Position numbers and translations under genes: made by a program. From Gilliamella sp. B3022 (GTDB lineage Bacteria > Pseudomonadota > Gammaproteobacteria > Enterobacterales > Orbaceae), in NCBI RefSeq assembly GCF_028751545.1, contig NZ_CP071867.1:1957306-2021305 (forward strand): 64,000 bases of DNA, read 5' to 3'. The notes under the pieces are model-generated. The model had not been told where the DNA came from, did no database searches, and worked only from the letters and a program-made list of their open reading frames with translations. Below are positions 58,419-64,000 of this stretch, one piece after another (the stretch's first letter is position 1; every line of letters begins with the position of its first letter).

Positions 58419-59717
58419 TTATAAAGCAAGACCATGTAAGGCGATGCCGTCAAAAGAATTCCATTGAGTTAAGTCATTTCCCAGTAAATCTACCGTTTGA
58501 AATAATTTATCTTCGTCCCCCATAAAACTGATGTCTCTACTTCCTGCTCTAGGCGACAATGGCGAGGAGTAAGTATAAGTGTTACTATCGATATGCAGTT
58601 TATCTTTATTGAGTAAAATAAACTCTTTATCATTAAATTCGGCTTTTTCTAGCTCGTCACTGGTCAAAATTGGAATGTAAAAATTCTCAACTCCATCATC
58701 AAGTAGGCTATTTTCAAGCGCAATCATGATTTTTTGTTCGTTTTCATCTCCCCATATTAACCATTTCGCACTTATATTATAGATTTGAGTATAATCGGTA
58801 CGATAAGCCATAATAGTATATCTTGAAATGTAGGATTGAATACTCTGTACGATTTGTTCACCATTGTCGATATAAAGTAACCAAAAAGGGATAACAATCT
58901 CGATTTTATCGCCCCATGACTGACTGAGCATTTTTATGGCATTATGCCAAAGTTTCCAAATATAATCGGGATCTTGATTGTAGTCATCTAACACATAAGG
59001 TTCGATGTCATATTGAATACCTGCAAGACAGGGTTTGTCTTCACGCATAGAACAAAACTGTTTAATGATTTTATTGCGTTCAATAGCATTTCTTAATCCT
59101 GAATCAATGACCATATCCGGTGAGCCTTCAACTGCAATAATTTTTATCTGATTTTCATAGGCAATATCGAGCAATTGATTTAATTGTTCTTTATATTTTA
59201 TGTTTTCATTTTCAATTGCTAGTTGTAGATAGATTTGATTGATGCCTTTTGCTCTTATTTGGTTGATAAACTGTTCGGGAGAAGTATCCCAAGTACGAGT
59301 TTCCCAGTTCCACATTCCAAGATTGATTAATTTTTTTGTAATTATTTCCTCATTGGTCACGGGAAGTTGGGTATTTACTGTTTGATTGTCAAAGAGATCA
59401 TCGTCAGTTTGTATCAAATCGGGCGTTTCATCCATATTGGTTGGTTTAATTACACTGTCGTTATTATAACCAGATAATACGTTATCGAAATTTTGTTCTT
59501 GTTTAGAGGAAACTGAGTTTAATATTCCGTTTTTAGTTTCACTAAAAATCGTTTTTTTCTCACACGGATGCAAATCATCATTTGCTTGCATCCATAAAGC
59601 GTTATAAGTACCGTTTTGAGTTGTACCTACAAAACGATCAGCAGCAAAAGAAGAATGAATCATAAAAGCTATGATAAATAATAAGATAAATCGTATTGTA
59701 GCGGCATTATTTGTCAA
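58419..59717 (-). CDS. secreted TIM-barrel-like protein, putative polysaccharide hydrolase
   Basis: 432 residues with a signal peptide (HSSFA-AD). A spacer rich in Asn and Asp precedes a C-terminal domain of about 290 residues that looks like a glycosidase barrel: GMWNWETRTWD, KIIAVEGSPDMVID, GIQYDIEPYVLDD (Asp237, Glu239 at a strand end, as in DxE-type glycosidases), IEIVIPFWLLY and YTIMAYRTDY. No named family is certain. The start is TTG: no in-frame ATG occurs until residue 19, a GAAAGGG site lies at the right distance, and the start overlaps the synthase stop by 11 bp. It is last in a four-gene polysaccharide operon, so trimming or cleaving the polymer in the periplasm is plausible. Confidence 0.65.
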   Translation of the reverse strand: MTNNAATIRFILLFIIAFMIHSSFAADRFVGTTQNGTYNALWMQANDDLHPCEKKTIFSETKNGILNSVSSKQEQNFDNVLSGYNNDSVIKPTNMDETPDLIQTDDDLFDNQTVNTQLPVTNEEIITKKLINLGMWNWETRTWDTSPEQFINQIRAKGINQIYLQLAIENENIKYKEQLNQLLDIAYENQIKIIAVEGSPDMVIDSGLRNAIERNKIIKQFCSMREDKPCLAGIQYDIEPYVLDDYNQDPDYIWKLWHNAIKMLSQSWGDKIEIVIPFWLLYIDNGEQIVQSIQSYISRYTIMAYRTDYTQIYNISAKWLIWGDENEQKIMIALENSLLDDGVENFYIPILTSDELEKAEFNDKEFILLNKDKLHIDSNTYTYSSPLSPRAGSRDISFMGDEDKLFQTVDLLGNDLTQWNSFDGIALHGLAL

Positions 59718-61134
59718 ATTTGACCCTTTCCATTTTTCCCCAAGTAATTTTACCTTTCTTTAATCGAAGAAACCCTCTGATTTTCCAATACAAACAAATT
59801 TGTCGATAACCGAAATTTTCCAGAAAAGAGATTAAAAAAAGGGACATCAAATATTTTACTTTATCTAATCCTTTAAGTAATAATCCATCAATAGAAATGG
59901 CGACAGAACTAATAAATATATTGTAACAAATGACTAACAAAAAGTAGGACAATATTATATTACCGTTTACAATCTGAAGATACCAAAAAAGCGGCAATAG
60001 CACGTAACCTAAGAGCTCAGACAACGGTCCGATAATATCGGTCAGTATTGAAAAAGGTAAAATTAAAAAACTTACCCTACTGTATTTTATATTAAAAATT
60101 AAGTTTTGGAAATGAAAAAATGTTTGCAAAGCGCCAATATGCCAGCGAATACGCTGATTTTGTAAAACTCTCCATTTTTCAGGTACCTGTGTCCAACAAA
60201 TGGCAGTAGGTACATATTTAATTTTATAATCCACCTTTGAATCATAAATGTATTTATGTAATTTTACCGTAAAGTCATAGTCTTCACCTACCGAACCAAC
60301 AGAAAAACCGCCAATACGAATAGCAAAATCCCGACGAAATAAGCCAAAAGCACCGGATATAATTGGTAATGCACTAATATGATTCCATGCAACTTTTGCC
60401 ATTAAAAAAGATCGCATATATTCAATTATCTGTAATAGAACAATGTATTTTTGAGATAAGTTAATTTTTTTCACTAAACCATTTTTGATCAAACAACTAT
60501 TAGCAACACGTACAGTTCCTCCAACTGCGATGGTTTTCGGATCATCAATAAAGGGAACCATAGCATTTGTAAGGGCATCAGGTGCTAAAATTGAATCCGC
60601 ATCTAAAAGGCAAATAATGGGTGAACGGCTTAAATTAATCGCGGCATTATGTGCATCAGCCTTGCCACCATTCACTTTATCGATAACGCGTAACCGACTA
60701 TCTTTGCGAGAAATATAAACCCCTTTTATTTTAGCGTGCGAAAGTAGATTGGGATTATTAGTATTGAGATTGTGTAATGTTCTTTCTAAGTTGAAAAATT
60801 GATTAATTAACTCAAAAGTATCGTCGGTTGATCCATCATTGACTACTATTACATCTGCATTGGGATAATCGGATGCAAGGATGGACTTTATACTTTCAAT
60901 TATGGTAATACTTTCATTATAAGCGGGCATAATAATCGTAATTGGATGCAACATACCGTCATTTTTTTGTATGCTTTGTATTTTTCTTTCTTTGTGCGGA
61001 TTATCAAAAAATACATATAACGCTATGATAAGTTGTATAAAGTAAATGAAAATTTGTAACAATCCAATAAACATAATAAAATAAACTGTTACTTGCAGTG
61101 TAGAAATTAAAGCATCGTGTAGATAACTACTCAT
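59707..61134 (-). CDS. processive family 2 glycosyltransferase (exopolysaccharide synthase)
   Basis: 475 residues. N-terminal TM helices precede a cytoplasmic GT-A domain with DGSTDDT, the DxD motif DADS (Asp178, Asp180), ED in GEDYD (Glu284, Asp285) and QRIRW (Gln327-Trp331), the QxxRW signature of processive synthases such as PgaC and BcsA. Several C-terminal TM helices follow. The ATG at 61134 overlaps the preceding stop as ATGA; the frame extends to 61146. It lacks a PilZ domain. The polymer is not predictable; poly-hexosamine or beta-glucan are candidates. Confidence 0.88.
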   Translation of the reverse strand: MSSYLHDALISTLQVTVYFIMFIGLLQIFIYFIQLIIALYVFFDNPHKERKIQSIQKNDGMLHPITIIMPAYNESITIIESIKSILASDYPNADVIVVNDGSTDDTFELINQFFNLERTLHNLNTNNPNLLSHAKIKGVYISRKDSRLRVIDKVNGGKADAHNAAINLSRSPIICLLDADSILAPDALTNAMVPFIDDPKTIAVGGTVRVANSCLIKNGLVKKINLSQKYIVLLQIIEYMRSFLMAKVAWNHISALPIISGAFGLFRRDFAIRIGGFSVGSVGEDYDFTVKLHKYIYDSKVDYKIKYVPTAICWTQVPEKWRVLQNQRIRWHIGALQTFFHFQNLIFNIKYSRVSFLILPFSILTDIIGPLSELLGYVLLPLFWYLQIVNGNIILSYFLLVICYNIFISSVAISIDGLLLKGLDKVKYLMSLFLISFLENFGYRQICLYWKIRGFLRLKKGKITWGKMERVKFDK

Positions 61135-62072
61135 AATGTTGCCCATACCTGATTTTTATAAATACCATTATTGCTATCAGCCCAATAAACAAATAATTTA
61201 GTATCAAAATTAAAATTATTTGTTATGAGTTCCTGAATACTGCATATTTTTTCTTGATAACAAAGTTCATTAATAAAATTTAAAATGTAACAACTGTGAA
61301 TTATTCCTGATGCTTTACATTGCAAACTGAGTAATGTTTCAAATAATTGTTGCATGTAATCTCGTTGATCTTCTCTGGCAAACATAACGTAAGGAGTGAT
61401 GTAGTTATTGGAAATTTCCCTTAACATGGTTTGTAGCGTACCATCAAAATTTCTTGATTCTTCATCAATGACTTGAGATTCAAATTGTAATAAGTTATAC
61501 GATGGAATAAGGCGGAGAAAACAAAATAATCCTTTTTGTGGTATGGAATTAAACAGTTTAGTAATGAGTTCAACTAATGATACATTAGGATCACTGACCA
61601 CTAAGCTTAATGCTGCAGCGATAGCGACTTCTTGACGACGATCTAAACAAGCTCTTTCTAATGCACTAAATGATTTTTGGCATGGATAATAAGACAACAT
61701 ATTGGCAGCTTCAATACGTTGTTGAACCGTTCCTTTTAGTAAAAGTAAACGTAATTTTTTTTGGAACGTTTCTTCCGCAAAAAAAGGAAGAAATTTTTGC
61801 AATTCATAGCGCTGTCTTTTGGCAAAAAAAGAGACAATAAGTATAAGTGAACCTGACGATAATGTTTTATCAACGGTATTTTTAAAAATAATATGATTAT
61901 TTTGTTTAATACTTTTGTTGTAAGCGGTGATTAAGGTTAATTTTAATTTGTTATAGTGACGGCGTTGTTTTCTTCTTTTACAGTAAATTATTGATGTTAT
62001 GATTATCACAATGCAACCCAACAGCACCAAACTACCATTATAAATATTGATGTAACGTATTAAAATATCCAT
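61131..62072 (-). CDS. membrane-anchored HEAT-repeat protein
   Basis: 313 residues: one N-terminal TM helix (about 14-30), a very basic juxtamembrane stretch (CKRRKQRRHYNKLK), then helical HEAT/PBS-lyase-like repeats (IEAANMLSYYPCQKSFSALERACLDRRQEVAIAAALSLVVSDP). The start overlaps the barrel-protein stop by 13 bp and the end overlaps the synthase start by 4 bp, so expression is tightly coupled to both. By position it may play the accessory role that small subunits (PgaD, BcsB) have in other systems. That is inference; no such homology is visible. Confidence 0.7.
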   Translation of the reverse strand: MDILIRYINIYNGSLVLLGCIVIIITSIIYCKRRKQRRHYNKLKLTLITAYNKSIKQNNHIIFKNTVDKTLSSGSLILIVSFFAKRQRYELQKFLPFFAEETFQKKLRLLLLKGTVQQRIEAANMLSYYPCQKSFSALERACLDRRQEVAIAAALSLVVSDPNVSLVELITKLFNSIPQKGLFCFLRLIPSYNLLQFESQVIDEESRNFDGTLQTMLREISNNYITPYVMFAREDQRDYMQQLFETLLSLQCKASGIIHSCYILNFINELCYQEKICSIQELITNNFNFDTKLFVYWADSNNGIYKNQVWATL

Positions 62073-63250
62073 TTTATTCCGCAGCCTAAAGTTTTTTTGT
62101 TATATAATTTACGGTTATGGGTCGTTTCTTTACGATCTTCGTCAGTATAGTTGAGGTTTAAGGTAACAATTTCAGTAATATCATAAGAGAGGCCAACAAA
62201 ACGAGCAGTTACTTTAATTAACGAACGAGTCAAATTGCTTGATCGATCTGATGTTTCTTGGGAATTGGAATAGCCTGCAAATAAGCGGAGTTTTTCCGTA
62301 GGAGAAGCGGCTATTTTAACTAAAAAACCACTCATATGTTTATTATCTTGATCAAAGGTATTATTCCATTTTCCAGATAAAGAAAGTCGTTCACCAAAAA
62401 AATATTGAGTTATACCTGGATCAATACTTTTTATGTTGCCATCATTGTAATGATCAAGCTTCAAATCTAAAGTAACATGAAAAGAGTTAACATCATCATT
62501 TATCGAATTAAATAAGGTGTAATCGATTCCATTTATCAATGTGTATTTAGCAAATAATTTATTTGAGGAAGAGACAAATCCTGTTAAATAACCATACGCT
62601 TTATTGTTGAACGTATGCCATAGTGTCCCTCCATACTTTTGATCGTTCATATGAAAACGATGGGATTGTGCGAAGTAACCCGTAATGGTATCTGTTTTGG
62701 ATAATTTATAAGATAGAGCCATCTCCATTTCGTTCCAATCAGCGTAAGATTTTGATAAATGGCTATGAGTACCACCTAAATTAAACTCCCAATTGTGTAT
62801 AGAATTTTTTACAGCTTCGATACTTTTGCTAATTGTTAATAACTGAATATCGTTAGGTGATTGCTCTAAATATTGATTGAGCAGTTTTTCCGCTTTGTTA
62901 GGGTCATCAGGATTTTGCGCTAGAATAACGCTAACCAGGCCATATTGTGCATCAATATAATCAGGCGTAATGGATAAAGCGTCTTGAAATGATTGTTTGG
63001 CTTGATCTAATTTGCCTAAAGCATAATAATTGAAGCCCAATTGGACCAAAATATCAGAATTAGTTGGTGATAGTTCATAGGCAAGTTGCAATTTTGACAA
63101 TGAAAGGTCGTAATTCTGAAACTTTTTAGCTTCTATACTCTCTTTTAACAGTTGATCGGCTTTAACTGCATTATCAAAATCGTTGGTGTTGGCTATCACT
63201 GAGGAACTATAAGTTAAGATACTAATTATTAAGACTATTTTACAGAACAT
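62060..63250 (-). CDS. TPR protein with YaiO-type outer-membrane beta-barrel
   Basis: 396 residues from ATG 63250, where AAGG is well placed; the frame opens at 63310. A signal peptide (VIANT) is followed by about three TPR units (LSLSKLQLAYELSPTNSDILVQLGFNYYALGKLDQAKQSFQDALSITPD) and then a C-terminal half of alternating amphipathic strands ending in a final aromatic (CGIKWIF), as outer-membrane barrels do. The architecture parallels PgaA/YaiO export proteins. It is first in the operon and probably the outer-membrane exit for the polymer. Confidence 0.78.
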   Translation of the reverse strand: MFCKIVLIISILTYSSSVIANTNDFDNAVKADQLLKESIEAKKFQNYDLSLSKLQLAYELSPTNSDILVQLGFNYYALGKLDQAKQSFQDALSITPDYIDAQYGLVSVILAQNPDDPNKAEKLLNQYLEQSPNDIQLLTISKSIEAVKNSIHNWEFNLGGTHSHLSKSYADWNEMEMALSYKLSKTDTITGYFAQSHRFHMNDQKYGGTLWHTFNNKAYGYLTGFVSSSNKLFAKYTLINGIDYTLFNSINDDVNSFHVTLDLKLDHYNDGNIKSIDPGITQYFFGERLSLSGKWNNTFDQDNKHMSGFLVKIAASPTEKLRLFAGYSNSQETSDRSSNLTRSLIKVTARFVGLSYDITEIVTLNLNYTDEDRKETTHNRKLYNKKTLGCGIKWIF

Positions 63251-63735
63251 ATAAAACCTTAATCCATTATATTCTTGCTTGGTATTTTGTGTGTAAGTAC
63301 TTGTTACCAATTAATATACTGCTAGTCTGACCATAATTTGGCAGAATTAAATTAAGGAGTATTTAGATACAAATGAACGAAATACTCCCTTCCTTTTTGA
63401 ATCAATGCATTTTCGATAAAAATCTAAACTACTTTGAATCAATTGCAGCTACTAACTAATAGTGTTAATTTGAACTGATTCTGATACCGATAAGAACGTA
63501 TCATTTTTGTGAAATAAAATGGTAAACAATTTATAACATTACTGAACTGACCGTATTATGGTTGAGATTACTTATTCAACAGTAGTGATTGAATTATAGT
63601 ATTCTTTTTAGACAAAAGAAATTTGACCTTCGTTAATTTTTGTTAAGAAATTTTAACGTGCAAATAATGTGTGTTTCTCTCCCTAATTGCTTAAAAAAAG
63701 ACTATAATATTATTTTTTTGTTAGGCGAAGATTAT
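63251..63735. other. divergent intergenic region between the polysaccharide operon and ptrA
   Basis: About 485 bp with no gene. It must carry the promoters for the operon (minus) and ptrA (plus), but I cannot pick convincing ones. It is AT-rich with short inverted repeats only (for example CGTTAA/TTAACG around 63630-63658). Confidence 0.35.
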
Positions 63736-64000
63736 ATGGATAAGATAAAAATTATTTTTTTTATAATATCAGTGCTTTTTATTTTTAATTCCTCTTTTGC
63801 AATTGAAAACAAAATTTCCTTCCCAGCGCTTTTAGAGAAAATACAACAAAGTGATCGCGATAAGCGTCAATATGAAGTAATTGAATTAGCCAATCAAATG
63901 CGGGTACTATTGGTATTCGATCCTAAAGCGGCAAAATCATTAGGCTCATTAGCTTTACCAGTGGGATCACTGCAAGATCCTAAAGATCAACAAGGATTAG
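63736..64000 (+). CDS. ptrA: protease III (pitrilysin), N-terminal part, cut by the window end
   Basis: Begins at ATG 63736 and runs off the window after 88 codons. A signal peptide (NSSFA-IE) is followed by LLEKIQQSDRDKRQYEVIEL, ANQMRVLLVFDPKAAKSLGSLALPVGSLQDPKDQQGL, which matches the start of periplasmic M16 protease III of E. coli (SLxxLVVPVGSLEDPExxQGL). The zinc motif HxxEH would lie just beyond the window. Confidence 0.88.
   Translation, partial: MDKIKIIFFIISVLFIFNSSFAIENKISFPALLEKIQQSDRDKRQYEVIELANQMRVLLVFDPKAAKSLGSLALPVGSLQDPKDQQGL

Overview
The window reads as chromosome of an AT-rich gammaproteobacterium close to the Enterobacterales/Pasteurellales. My best guess is an Orbaceae (Gilliamella-like) gut symbiont. 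The basis is enterobacterial gene neighbourhoods (yfhM-pbpC-ndk, rplM-rpsI then sspA-sspB, ygiF-glnE, leuS-lptE-holA-nadD, bamD divergent from rluD-pgeF, yeiP/yeiW/lysP) written in strongly AT-biased codons. The genus is inference. I saw no rRNA, tRNA or CRISPR array.

Layout. 1-2.5 kb: a preQ1 riboswitch overlapping the ribosome binding site of queF, then queC and yhhQ, a queuosine synthesis and salvage operon. 2.7-10.6 kb: bacterial alpha-2-macroglobulin, penicillin-binding protein 1C and nucleoside diphosphate kinase. 11.3-13.6 kb: a polar amino acid ABC importer (binding protein and two permeases) with no ATPase gene beside it. 13.7-16.7 kb: a PAP2 phosphatase, a PmrAB/QseBC-type two-component system and a convergent, overlapping yrbL, probably an envelope-stress locus. 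17-35.4 kb: mainly housekeeping genes (rplM, rpsI, sspAB, ygiF, glnE, ttcA, efpL, yeiW, lysP, infA, nadD, holA, lptE, leuS, bamD, rluD, pgeF). 35.8-37.3 kb: proP.

37.8-46.7 kb is accessory. It holds an orphan type VI secretion module: vgrG, a 1120-residue chimeric effector (degenerate M23-like fold interrupted by SH3-like repeats, ending in a lysozyme/lytic-transglycosylase-like domain), a secreted candidate immunity protein, and a displaced fragment of a related effector. A possible transposase scrap and a secreted tannase/feruloyl esterase follow. A roughly 40-bp repeat occurs on both sides of this region. 47-51 kb is regulator-rich and decaying: a DUF4865 gene with a short LysR gene, an AraC regulator, a LysR pseudogene with one in-frame stop, and a frameshifted NAD(P)-binding oxidoreductase divergent from it. 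51-58.3 kb: fructose-6-phosphate aldolase, a siderophore-interacting flavoprotein, acpH, a 3-hydroxybutyrate-oligomer-hydrolase-like protein whose expected nucleophile serine is a threonine, ilvY without ilvC, and prfC.

58.4-63.3 kb (minus strand): four overlapping genes that look like a compact synthase-dependent exopolysaccharide system: TPR plus YaiO-like outer-membrane barrel, a membrane-anchored HEAT-repeat protein, a processive GT2 synthase, and a secreted TIM-barrel-like putative glycosidase that starts with TTG. The window ends inside ptrA (protease III). The two most interesting systems are this polysaccharide operon and the VgrG-effector-immunity cassette.
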